64,000 nt of DNA. Source: Anderseniella sp963700735 (GTDB taxonomy: Bacteria > Pseudomonadota > Alphaproteobacteria > Rhizobiales > Aestuariivirgaceae). Shown here one piece after another: positions 8,801-16,402 of the stretch. Below the pieces are notes generated by a model. It was not told the origin of the DNA. It worked only from the letters and a program-made list of their open reading frames with translations, and did not search any database. Position 1 is the first letter of the stretch, and every line of letters starts with the position of its first letter. The stretch covers positions 1-64,000 of the forward strand of contig CAVOYR010000005.1 in assembly GCA_963700735.1 (NCBI GenBank), given 5' to 3'. The position numbers were made by a program, and so were the translations under genes.

Positions 8801-9975
8801 CGTCCACCGCCGTTCCTGCCACAGGTGACTCTCTTCTGGATAGCCAAGAGCGCCTCGACCTGCTTGTCCAGCTGCTTGCAGCGGGCATGAATGCTTCTCC
8901 GGTTGGTCCTCTGCGACAGGCGCTGCTGGGCAACATGCAAGCCCTGGAAGGCACGTTCGCAGCAGCCAGCCGCCGGCAACTTGTGCCCGCAGCCATTGCC
9001 GCCCTGACAACACGGGGCATACTGCCGGTTCCCTCAAGTGAAGTTGGTGCGAGGCCGGGCATCGTTGCCCAGCTGGCCGTTACGCAGCGACTTCATCTTG
9101 AGAGACGGAAGGTGCTGCAAGACACCTTGCTGGACTCCATCACAGTGCTGAACCGGGAAGGAATCGAACCCCTGCTTCTGAAGGGCGCTGTCTCGCTGAT
9201 AACGGGCCAACCTGCCTGGCGCACCCTGCGCGACATTGACTTCGCCATCAGGCCGGATGAAGCCAGCAAGGCTCAAGCGGCTCTGCACGAGGCTGGGTTC
9301 CACGAGGTGGCTGATGACAGTGCCCGGCCGCATCACCTTCATCCACTGACCCGGGAGGGGTTTCCCGCCACGCTGGAGCCGCACGTGATGCTGGGCGGTG
9401 TCCGCGCTCGCAGCGTGTTGAGCGATGCGGTGCTGTGGCCTGAGGCCCGCTATCACAATATGGCCGGTGCCCGGTTCAGCATGTTGTCTCCCGCTGCCTT
9501 TGCCTTGCATGGGCTCGGGCATCACTACTTCCAGAATCGCGGCTACCTGTTCGGAACCATCAGCCTCAAGGGATTGCTGGAGTTTTGCGCTGCAGTGCAG
9601 GCGTTGTCCGCAGACGATGCAACGCAATTCCGTGCCCTGTCCGCCAGCAATCCACATCTTGCTGCGGGTGTCGCAACGGTATGTTCGCTGGGCGTGGAGT
9701 TGCTGGGATTGCGGTTGCCCGAGGGGTATACAGTGCCCGCGGCTGCCTCGCGTTCAGCCCGCGACATGGCAGTCCGGCTTTTGGGCGGCCGCACGCAGTC
9801 GCCCTTCAAGGCTGTGACTGCGCATGTGCGCATTGCCGGCCGGACTGGTGGTGGTTCGCTGACCAACAGCCTGCAATCGCTTCAACGCGGTGTTCGTGAT
9901 GCATTGCATACGGCTGTCTGGTTTGACGGCATTGAACAGCGGCGCAATGCGTCAGGTATCCTTCAGGACCTGTGA
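8797..9975 (+). CDS. NTP_transf_5-family nucleotidyltransferase of the HprK/PqqD peptide system
   Basis: A 392-residue protein with the signature of the NTP_transf_5 family: LLLKG (KG at 129-130), then LRDIDFAI with the two metal-binding Asp at 146 and 148, and a helical C-terminal half. Members recur beside HprK-like kinases and PqqD-like proteins, including lasso-peptide clusters where such proteins act after C-terminal phosphorylation of the peptide. Start ATG overlaps the GMC stop (ATGA). Its 3' end overlaps the convergent GT2-TPR gene by 24 bases, so the two operons of the locus meet here. I infer it modifies the phosphorylated peptides encoded at 11116-11676. Confidence 0.75.
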   Translation: MTSTAVPATGDSLLDSQERLDLLVQLLAAGMNASPVGPLRQALLGNMQALEGTFAAASRRQLVPAAIAALTTRGILPVPSSEVGARPGIVAQLAVTQRLHLERRKVLQDTLLDSITVLNREGIEPLLLKGAVSLITGQPAWRTLRDIDFAIRPDEASKAQAALHEAGFHEVADDSARPHHLHPLTREGFPATLEPHVMLGGVRARSVLSDAVLWPEARYHNMAGARFSMLSPAAFALHGLGHHYFQNRGYLFGTISLKGLLEFCAAVQALSADDATQFRALSASNPHLAAGVATVCSLGVELLGLRLPEGYTVPAAASRSARDMAVRLLGGRTQSPFKAVTAHVRIAGRTGGGSLTNSLQSLQRGVRDALHTAVWFDGIEQRRNASGILQDL

Positions 9976-11082
9976 CTGGCGGTGCCGGCACAGCGCAAGC
10001 TTGGCCCGGTACTCCAGCGAACCGGGATCGGCGTTGAGGGCCTGTTCAAAGTGCGCGGCGGCCTCGCCATAGCGGCCAAGGTGAAAACACGCAGACCCCG
10101 TCAGCGCAGGAATGTCCTCACTGAACAATGTCCGGGCATAGGCGACCTTCGGATCGAAGAAGGTATCGGCATCGAGGCCTTTCAGCGTTTCAAGCACGGC
10201 GAGTGCTCCGCCCGCGTCGCCCTGCTCCAGCAGGCAGCGGGCCTTGGCCCACGTCAGGCTGACATTTCCCGCTGACAGCTCAAGGCCCTGCTGCGCAACG
10301 TTCAGTGCCTCGCCTAGCTTGCCTTGTTGAAGCAGGATGGCACACAGGATCTGCGCGCACATCGATCCCTCTGTCCTGGCCCTGTCGGACATCCCGCCGC
10401 GCGTGGCAAGATGAAGGCCCGCCTGGAGTTGTTCGGCTGCCAGGTCCTTCTCACCCAGTTCATCTAGCGTATATCCCAGATGATACCGCAGGTAGACACG
10501 CCCGGGGTCTTCCAGGATCGCCTGTTGCAGGAGGGGCAAATTGCGCTCGTGCTTGTGGCCCTGTTCACCATCATAACCCAGGTGTTCCATGAGAACCGAG
10601 TGCAGGCTTGCGATGGCTGTGCCATCCTGGCGGGCAACCCGCTCGATCGATGGCACAATGGTTTCATGCATGCTGCCCTCGAAGCGGATGCGCGGATCAT
10701 TCAGGAACAGCCGCAGTTCGTCATAGCAGGTGGTGTCGGAGCGTGGCCGGAAACGCACCCGGGCTGCCGCGGCTCCGGCAGGCAACAAGTCACCCAGCCG
10801 GTCATTGCCGTCCAGGGACAATCGCTCATCGGCGTCAATATAGAGGATCCAGTCGCCCGTTGCCCTGTCCAGCCCATAGTTGCGGGCAGCAGAGAAATCA
10901 TGGCACCAGGCAAACTCGTGCAACTTGCATCCGTGCCTGAGGGCGATATCACGGGTGTTATCGGTGGAGCCGGTGTCGACCACCACGATCTCGTCCACCT
11001 TGCCTCGCAAGGACAAAAGGCAGCCTTCCAGGAAGGCTGCCTCGTTCTTGACGATCAGGCATGCGGAAACAGTAGACTTCAC
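9952..11082 (-). CDS. GT2-family glycosyltransferase with C-terminal TPR-like repeats
   Basis: A 376-residue fusion. Residues 1-220 are a GT-A glycosyltransferase of family 2: CLIVKNE at 8-14, VDTGSTDNT at 35-43 and the metal-binding DADE at 83-86. Residues about 225-370 form tetratricopeptide-type helical hairpins with regular Ala, Gly and Leu spacing. TPR-linked glycosyltransferases often bind a protein or peptide acceptor directly, as O-GlcNAc transferase does with its TPRs. It is the last gene of the leftward operon, 33 bases after the third peptide gene, and starts with GTG after only a weak ribosome-binding site. This is the best candidate for the enzyme that acts on the peptides themselves. 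Confidence 0.8.
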   Translation of the reverse strand: MKSTVSACLIVKNEAAFLEGCLLSLRGKVDEIVVVDTGSTDNTRDIALRHGCKLHEFAWCHDFSAARNYGLDRATGDWILYIDADERLSLDGNDRLGDLLPAGAAAARVRFRPRSDTTCYDELRLFLNDPRIRFEGSMHETIVPSIERVARQDGTAIASLHSVLMEHLGYDGEQGHKHERNLPLLQQAILEDPGRVYLRYHLGYTLDELGEKDLAAEQLQAGLHLATRGGMSDRARTEGSMCAQILCAILLQQGKLGEALNVAQQGLELSAGNVSLTWAKARCLLEQGDAGGALAVLETLKGLDADTFFDPKVAYARTLFSEDIPALTGSACFHLGRYGEAAAHFEQALNADPGSLEYRAKLALCRHRQSQVLKDT

Positions 11083-11090
11083 GCTGCTTG

Positions 11091-11111
11091 CCGGGCCTTC
11101 AGAGTGCCCGG
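11091..11111 (-). promoter_or_regulatory. Hairpin between the peptide genes and the GT2-TPR gene
   Basis: CCGGGC (11091-11096) pairs with GCCCGG (11106-11111) across a 9-base loop. It has no T-run, so it is probably not a full terminator. In this position it could stabilise or process the upstream mRNA so that the small peptides are made in excess over the enzyme downstream, a common arrangement in peptide loci. Confidence 0.4.
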
Positions 11112-11115
11112 ACGA

Positions 11116-11286
11116 TCATGACGCCGTAGTATTCATAGTACCAGCAAAGGCAGCGTTCATCTTGCCGTCGATCGCGAACGTGCTGATCACCGGTGCGGCG
11201 AAGGCGGCAGCAGTCACCAACTTCCTGACGGTGTCGCGCTTGCCAGCGTCGATTGCCTCAACAGTTGTCTTGATCTTCTTGGCCAT
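11116..11286 (-). CDS. Precursor-like peptide 1 (56 residues)
   Basis: Third in transcription order of three tandem peptide genes. Starts MAKKIKTTVEAID, carries the shared segment KRDTVRKLV at residues 16-24, a hydrophobic Ala-rich stretch to about residue 39, then DGKMNAAFAG and ends MNTTAS. Start chosen by GAGGGG five bases upstream of ATG (11284-11286), giving exactly 56 residues like its siblings. It is identical to peptide 2 from residue 16 to 49. The layout is a charged N-terminus, a hydrophobic middle, an AFA/G signal-peptidase-like site and an 8-residue tail GTMNTTAS with a terminal Ser. Lies with HprK-like, PqqD-like and glycosyltransferase genes, so I read it as a modification substrate; not toxin-like. 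Confidence 0.8.
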   Translation of the reverse strand: MAKKIKTTVEAIDAGKRDTVRKLVTAAAFAAPVISTFAIDGKMNAAFAGTMNTTAS

Positions 11287-11312
11287 GTTAACCCCTCTTA
11301 GGTGGAAAAAAT

Positions 11313-11483
11313 TCAAGATGCCGTGGTATTTGAGCCACCAGCAAATGCAGCGTTCATCTTGCCGTCGATCGCAAACGTGCTGATCACCGGCGCGGCGAAG
11401 GCGGCAGCAGTTACCAACTTTCTCACGGTATCGCGCTTGCTGGAATCGATTGATTCCACAGAAGGCTCGAACTTCTTGGTCAT
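11313..11483 (-). CDS. Precursor-like peptide 2 (56 residues)
   Basis: The middle peptide gene, 26 bases upstream of peptide 1. It starts MTKKFEPSVESID and ends GGSNTTAS. It differs from peptide 1 at only 10 of 56 positions: eight within the first 15 residues and two at positions 50-51. Residues 16-49 are identical, yet seven of those codons differ by synonymous changes, which points to purifying selection on the protein after duplication. GAGGG lies four bases before the ATG. The tail keeps the N-T-T-A-S ending and C-terminal serine. Proposed role as peptide 1. Confidence 0.8.
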   Translation of the reverse strand: MTKKFEPSVESIDSSKRDTVRKLVTAAAFAAPVISTFAIDGKMNAAFAGGSNTTAS

Positions 11484-11505
11484 GTTTCCCTCTTGTGCGG
11501 TAAAG

Positions 11506-11676
11506 TCAGGACGCTGTCTGATTCCCGGCCAACGCAAACGCCGTGTTCATCGTGCCGCCAATGGCGAAAGACGAAACTGTCGGGGCCGTAAACGCCGTTG
11601 CAAGGACGAGCTTTCTAACGGTGTCGCGCTTGCCGGCATCAATCATCTCAAGTGACTTCTTCTTGCCTGCCGGCAT
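11506..11676 (-). CDS. Precursor-like peptide 3 (56 residues)
   Basis: The first peptide gene after the kinase, 32 bases downstream of its stop and 22 bases before peptide 2. Also 56 residues: MPAGKKKSLEMID, then KRDTVRKLV at 16-24, the hydrophobic stretch, MNTAFA at 43-48 and the tail LAGNQTAS. About 35 of 56 residues match peptide 1, so it is the older paralogue. AAGGAG lies eight bases before the ATG. Its conservation pattern shows what matters: residues 12-24, the AFA motif and the final N-x-T-A-S. Confidence 0.75.
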   Translation of the reverse strand: MPAGKKKSLEMIDAGKRDTVRKLVLATAFTAPTVSSFAIGGTMNTAFALAGNQTAS

Positions 11677-11708
11677 TCAAGCGACTCCTTCTGGGTTGAA
11701 TTGTCAGT

Positions 11709-12548
11709 TTACTTACATTCTGCCGCGATCTGCCGCAAGTACCAAATGGCGCGGTCCAGGTCGCCGACGCGCATTTCCACCGCCCGGCAACTTCTGCTGA
11801 ACCGGTGAAGGCGGGCAACCGCAGCGCCGCGCATGTTCTCTGGAAGATAGGCCATGGGCAGTAGCTGCTCGAAGGCCAATTCTGCAGACATTTGCCGGAC
11901 CATCGTTGCGCCGCCATGATTGGCGGTGAGGAATACAAGGCAATGCGCCGGACCCTGCTCGACACGCCACTCGCCATCAGCCGCGCGCGGCGACAGGGAG
12001 TATATCAAGTCCCCATTCCAGTCCTGAATGGACGGACAGGCCCGGATAATGTCATCGAGCTCGGGGACAATGCCGAGCGAGCTTTGCTTGATGCGCAGCG
12101 TGCGTGCCCTCGCAAGCACATCTGTCTCGAGCACCGCCACGTGTTCATCGCCCTCAACACGAAACCCCGCGGCCAGGCACTTGAGGCAGGTCGTGGACTT
12201 GCCGGTCGACTTGTCGGCCAGGAGGATGAAACGGCAGCCTTCTGCCACCACTGATGCGCCATGCAGGATGGGGGCGCCTGGCTCTTCCGCAAGCAGCACG
12301 TCCCGCAAGATCTGGTGCGCACGGTTCAGCAAGTGAGAGGACGTTCCAGGATTTCCGCTGTAAATGCCCTTGAAATCATAGAAGCCATTGCGGTCAAGCA
12401 CCGTCTCGATGTCGATACTGTCATTGCAAGGCGGCGAGGTCACCGGTTCAGCCCGGATAAATGCGAAGACCCCCGCCAGATGCTCGTCCACGCAGTGAAA
12501 CCTGACCCGTTTTCGAAGCAGGTGGGCGACGACTATGCTATCCGGCAC
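11709..12548 (-). CDS. HprK-related serine kinase (HPr-rel-A type)
   Basis: A 279-residue protein with the P-loop kinase fold of HPr kinase: HGAS at 96-99, the nucleotide-binding loop ADKSTGKST at 111-119 and the GDE acid pair at 133-135. True HprK carries its partner HPr in sugar-regulation operons; here the neighbours are a PqqD-like protein, small peptides and glycosyltransferases, which is the HPr-rel-A context. Homologues in lasso-peptide clusters phosphorylate the C-terminal serine of the precursor, and all three peptides here end in serine. GTG start overlaps the PqqD-like gene by 16 bases, so the two are co-translated. Substrate assignment is inferred from context. Confidence 0.8.
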   Translation of the reverse strand: MPDSIVVAHLLRKRVRFHCVDEHLAGVFAFIRAEPVTSPPCNDSIDIETVLDRNGFYDFKGIYSGNPGTSSHLLNRAHQILRDVLLAEEPGAPILHGASVVAEGCRFILLADKSTGKSTTCLKCLAAGFRVEGDEHVAVLETDVLARARTLRIKQSSLGIVPELDDIIRACPSIQDWNGDLIYSLSPRAADGEWRVEQGPAHCLVFLTANHGGATMVRQMSAELAFEQLLPMAYLPENMRGAAVARLHRFSRSCRAVEMRVGDLDRAIWYLRQIAAECK

Positions 12549-12823
12549 ACCAGTCCAGCCTTCTCGAGGTCCAGCAGGAAATCATCCAGCACCAGTGCCT
12601 GGTCGATGCCGTAAAGCTCCTGCACTATCCCGGCGAGCTCACTGACGGTCTTGTCACCATCGCAGACGGTATAAACTACTGCTGCCGTCGGGTTCAGGTA
12701 ATGAACCTTGCCGTTGTTGTCGTCATAGATGACGAAACCGTCCGGAACTTCGGTTACCTCGAAACCGCCAACTGGCTTGAATACGGTGTTGGCGAGGCTT
12801 GACGATGCGGCTTGCGCGCTCAT
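12533..12823 (-). CDS. PqqD-family peptide chaperone (RRE-type)
   Basis: A 96-residue PqqD-like protein. The core has the family pattern of a short beta sheet (EVPDGFVIYD, then VHYLNPTAAVVY at about residues 42-53) followed by helices around CDGDKTVSEL and LLDLEKAGLV. PqqD and related RiPP recognition elements bind the leader part of a precursor peptide and present it to the modifying enzyme. Start: ATG at 12821-12823 is taken, with AGGGAG upstream; an in-frame TTG three codons earlier is too close to that site. Overlap with the kinase gene supports a shared job: holding the small peptides for the kinase. Confidence 0.8.
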   Translation of the reverse strand: MSAQAASSSLANTVFKPVGGFEVTEVPDGFVIYDDNNGKVHYLNPTAAVVYTVCDGDKTVSELAGIVQELYGIDQALVLDDFLLDLEKAGLVCRIA

Positions 12824-12889
12824 GTCTGGCAATGCTCCCTAGACTGAAAGGCTGATGCGTACCCGTAAACGCCGCCTCGCCGCAAGGGG

Positions 12890-13645
12890 TCAACCGTTCA
12901 AGCGTGAGCGCCGCTCCGGATGACCCAGGAAATAGGCCTGGTTCGACATCATGTCGTCGAACACATCGGCCATCGCCGCGATCTGCGCCTGCCCGTCCGG
13001 GGTGTAGTTGAGGCCATAGTCGATCTTGCCGAAGCTGTGGTTGTTGGTTCCGCGCAAACCCAAGTGTTGAACCAGCGAGAGGTTGCTGCAACACAGCGGA
13101 ATGCCTCCTTCGCGAAGGAATGCCGAGTAGGTGAGATCGTAAGAACCATGCCGGGCATCGACGCTAGGGACATTCTCGAGCACCAGCGAGGCCATCTCCC
13201 TGCTCCAGACGGTCCCGGTCCCACCCATCGCATGCTTGTGCACGAACTGGGCAGCGCTGGGCCGGATTGCCGGATGAAGTCCGGAGTTGTAGACCGAGAG
13301 GAGCATGTCGCCACGCAGTGGCCAGGCTAGGATGCGCTGCACCAGGTCGGTTCGCACGATCATGTCGGAATCGAGCACCAGCAGGCGCTGGGTGGGGCCG
13401 TCGTCAAGGAAGTCCTTGAGGATTCGCTGCTGCATGCCGCAAGGGCCGAGCCGTTGTGACGCTCTGATCCTTTGTGCGGCTGACAGTTCAGCGTCTGCGA
13501 TGGCCTCAAGTTCAGGTTCGTGCCCCTTGTCGAGATAAATGACTACCTCCATCCGGTCACGGTCCTTCATATCCCTCACTGTTCGCAAGCAATGCCTGAA
13601 CAGCCAGGCCCGGTCGAAACATGGTATTGCTATTCGCAGGTGCAT
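12890..13645 (-). CDS. GT-A glycosyltransferase (GT2-like)
   Basis: A 251-residue single-domain glycosyltransferase. It opens with the strand LRIAIPCFDRAW, has the metal-binding motif LDSDMIV with DSD at 92-94, and a His/Gly-rich acceptor region near residues 215-225. No membrane segment. It is the first gene of the leftward operon that continues with the PqqD-like protein, kinase, three peptides and GT2-TPR, so it most likely serves the same product. Sugar specificity unknown. Confidence 0.7.
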   Translation of the reverse strand: MHLRIAIPCFDRAWLFRHCLRTVRDMKDRDRMEVVIYLDKGHEPELEAIADAELSAAQRIRASQRLGPCGMQQRILKDFLDDGPTQRLLVLDSDMIVRTDLVQRILAWPLRGDMLLSVYNSGLHPAIRPSAAQFVHKHAMGGTGTVWSREMASLVLENVPSVDARHGSYDLTYSAFLREGGIPLCCSNLSLVQHLGLRGTNNHSFGKIDYGLNYTPDGQAQIAAMADVFDDMMSNQAYFLGHPERRSRLNG

Positions 13646-13738
13646 CCGGCTCTGCTCCCGGCTAGGATTTATGGTTTCGCGTCTGCATCAGGACGTCTGG
13701 CACTTGATGCCTGAAACATACGAACACAGTGCAAGCCG

Positions 13739-14719
13739 ATGGATGTAACAATTGCAGTTTGTACCCGCAATCGCGCCTGGCGTCTGGACCAACTGCTACA
13801 ATCGTTTTGCCGGCTCGTGATACCCGGCGGTATTGCATGGGAAATACTCGTCATCGACAATGGCAGTGAGGATTCGACATCCACCGTGGTTGGAAAATAC
13901 CTCAAACGTCTGCCCCTGCGAGCCATTGTCGAACGCCAGGCCGGCATTTCGCATGCCCGCAACCGCGCCTTGATCGTGGCAACCGGCGACCTTCTGATTT
14001 TCACAGACGATGATTGTACTGTCGAGGTCAATTGGCTGGCAGCTTATCTGCGCGCTTCGAACCGGTACCCCCTTGCTGCCATGTATGGTGGACCGGTGCT
14101 GGCCCGGTTTACTGGCCCGCAAAGTGAACTTGCCAACGCCTTGATTGCCCATGCACCCAACGTCATGACCCACTTCTCCTTCGGCCAGGACGATATACGC
14201 ATCGACCACAACAGCCACATCTCCAGGATACCATTTGGCGCCAACCTGGCCATCCGGCGGCGGGTAGCATCCAGAATGCAGTTTGATACCAACCTGGGCA
14301 GGACTGGACATCAGGAACTTTTGCTGGGCGGAGAGGAGACCCGGTTCATCATTGACTTGCTGAGCAAGGGTCACTCAGGCTGGTTATTGCCTGACGCACC
14401 AGTCGAACACTGGAATGAACAAGACAGGGTAAGCATCGAGTATCTTTCGAGGTACTGTTATGCAGCGGGTCTTCAATGGGAGGCGTTTCCGGAAGGACCT
14501 GCAGGCTTGCTCGCCGTGCGGCGATTGCGGACCGACCTGCAGCTCAAGCTTGCCAAACTGGCAATTGGCAAGCGCTCGCTGGCTTCTCGCGTGAAAGCGG
14601 TTCGCGATCTCAGCAGGGCTTTGGGAGCCCTCGACAGCCGGTCTATCAACCCGGCTTCGCGCATGGTGGATGCATCAGGCATCACCCTGCGCGGCAACCG
14701 ATCAATGAACGCCCCGTGA
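13739..14719 (+). CDS. GT2-family glycosyltransferase
   Basis: A 326-residue family 2 glycosyltransferase: VAVCTRNR-like start (TIAVCTRNRAW at 4-14), the nucleotide-binding DNGSEDST at 40-47 and the metal-binding TDDD at 89-92, followed by a GGEET acceptor loop around residue 200. The last 90 residues are Arg/Lys- and Leu-rich and not recognised. It is divergent from the peptide operon across a 93-base gap that should hold both promoters. Its last 38 bases overlap the end of the degraded phosphatase-like gene on the other strand. Confidence 0.78.
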   Translation: MDVTIAVCTRNRAWRLDQLLQSFCRLVIPGGIAWEILVIDNGSEDSTSTVVGKYLKRLPLRAIVERQAGISHARNRALIVATGDLLIFTDDDCTVEVNWLAAYLRASNRYPLAAMYGGPVLARFTGPQSELANALIAHAPNVMTHFSFGQDDIRIDHNSHISRIPFGANLAIRRRVASRMQFDTNLGRTGHQELLLGGEETRFIIDLLSKGHSGWLLPDAPVEHWNEQDRVSIEYLSRYCYAAGLQWEAFPEGPAGLLAVRRLRTDLQLKLAKLAIGKRSLASRVKAVRDLSRALGALDSRSINPASRMVDASGITLRGNRSMNAP

Positions 14720-16306
14720 AATCGCCACGGACTACCTTCATACCGGCAAGTTCTGCGATGGTTGGCATGATGTCCATTGCGTTGCTGCTGCCATGATAAC
14801 CCGGCCTTCAGACCGCAATTGAGCAAGGCAGCAAAGCCGGATTGGCCCGTGTGCCCACCGGTCCTGCGGAATGGCACCGGACCGATCCGTCCAGCCGTGG
14901 GGTGATCGATGGCAAGCGCATTTCTCGACCATGATATCTTGAGATCACATTGGGTCGGGCCTGCGGACAGCGGTTCGGCAGCCACGGGGCGCAGGTCATG
15001 CGCGCAATCATTGGCAATCCGGTGGCGGCATCGCTTACACGGAGCAACTCACGTTCCAGGCGGTCGAGAACGGTATGGTAATCGGCAATTGCCACCAACC
15101 CTTGCTGACTCGCGTCCGGCAAGGTTCACGCGAATCTGGCCATCGTAGAAAGACGGCAAAGCAAAGGACGCCATTCGGTGCCAGCATGCCTCGTACCGTG
15201 CCGCTGGCATCCAGCTCAATGACAGACGCCCGGCAGACGGCATGATCCGGTCACCACCTCTTGCAAGCCGCCGCCAGAACGTCCGAAGGAAGTTCTCCTT
15301 CTCTTTGCGCTGCGTTGTGTCCGGCAGATCGAGGCAAGCATGCACCGCCATCGCCCAGTCCTTCTCGAAACTGCGCATGGCGAAACCGCCGGTGGTTTGC
15401 CAGTCCATTCTGGGCGACAGGCCTTGCTGGCTGGTTTCAAGCCGGTAAAGCAACTCCGGCAGAAGCACCATGCTGGGCACATCGGCCGTGTTGGGGCCCA
15501 TGCCATGCATTGCGAATACCACCATCCGCGCATCGGGAAACCGCTCTGAAAGAGCTGCCAGCATACGGTCGGTTTCGATATATAGCTGTTGAATGCCTTC
15601 ACGTGCCGGAACAGCAGAAGCATGGTTGTGCAAGGGATGGTTTTCATCCCATCCATGCCACATCGCCTCGACAGCCGAATGCAATTCACTGGTCACAATG
15701 ATCGCTGTATCCCAATCCGGCATGCGTTCACCAGCCAGCCACAAGGCCATTTTGGTCCTCGCGCGCGCTGCGAGCACGAGCCGCTCAGCCATCTGCCGGG
15801 TGCGTGCCATGCAAGGCCACGCAAACCCGTAAATGAACTCCTTTGCAGGGTAGTCGCCAAACCGGTCTGAAGCTTCTTCAAGCAGTGATGGCGGAACTCG
15901 AATGCGGCAGAACTCCCGGGTCATGAGCACCCCAGTCCGCAAGTCCGGCAAGGCGGCTGCCTGCCCCGTCCAGCCGATGATACGGCAGGTCAAAAACGAG
16001 CGTACGTCCAGGCAGTTGCCGGGTGAAGGACGTCTGCTGGGTCGGCTCCTGCCAGACACGGTATGTTGCAGGATCGAAGTGGACCGCACTCCACCGGTGG
16101 TAGTCGTCAGGGTGCTTGCCCGTTGAAAAGTGCTCCCATGCGAGCCCGGTATCACGCGCGTCGCCATGATCGAGATCGAAGGTGGCAGCTTGTTCGAACA
16201 GCAGGCTAAAGTATGGCAGCAGGCCATCAGCAGCCAGCTTCCGGGCAATGCTGATCTCAAACCCGTCGAGACCAACTGCCAACGTTCTTCTATTTCTTGA
16301 ACTCAT
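14682..16306 (-). pseudogene. Alkaline-phosphatase-superfamily phosphodiesterase, broken by four frameshifts
   Basis: Read across frames this is one protein of about 535 residues of the type I phosphodiesterase/nucleotide pyrophosphatase group. The N-terminus shows LAVGLDGFE, then the nucleophile region DTGLAWEHFSTG, and WGAHDPG. After a frameshift near 15,885-15,925 follow DWDTAIIVTSELH and AMHGMGPNTAD. A second shift near 15,095-15,115 leads to VAIADYHTVLDRL, a third near 14,990 to RIGPVPFRRTGGHTGQSGF, and a fourth near 14,800-14,820 to MDIMPTIAELAG and GDFTGRSLIG, ending at 14682. No single frame can make the whole protein. Homologues occur in surface-glycan loci as phosphatases or phosphotransferases. 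Sequencing error is possible but four shifts in one gene with intact neighbours favours decay. Confidence 0.78.
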
Positions 16307-16402
16307 CCGGCTTCCTGCTAGCTGTGTATCTCAAGTGCCGGCGATATTAATGACCGCGTAAGCGGTAACGGCCGGAGCGTAGCAAGTACATTCGTGGCAA
16401 CT

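Noticed and set aside
11709..12548. True HPr kinase of sugar regulation
   Set aside because: No HPr or PTS gene nearby and the context is PqqD-like plus peptides, so I call it HprK-related.
8797..12823. Ordinary lasso-peptide cluster
   Set aside because: No asparagine-synthetase-like cyclase or transglutaminase-like protease is present, and the peptides lack a ring-forming Asp/Glu at the expected spacing.
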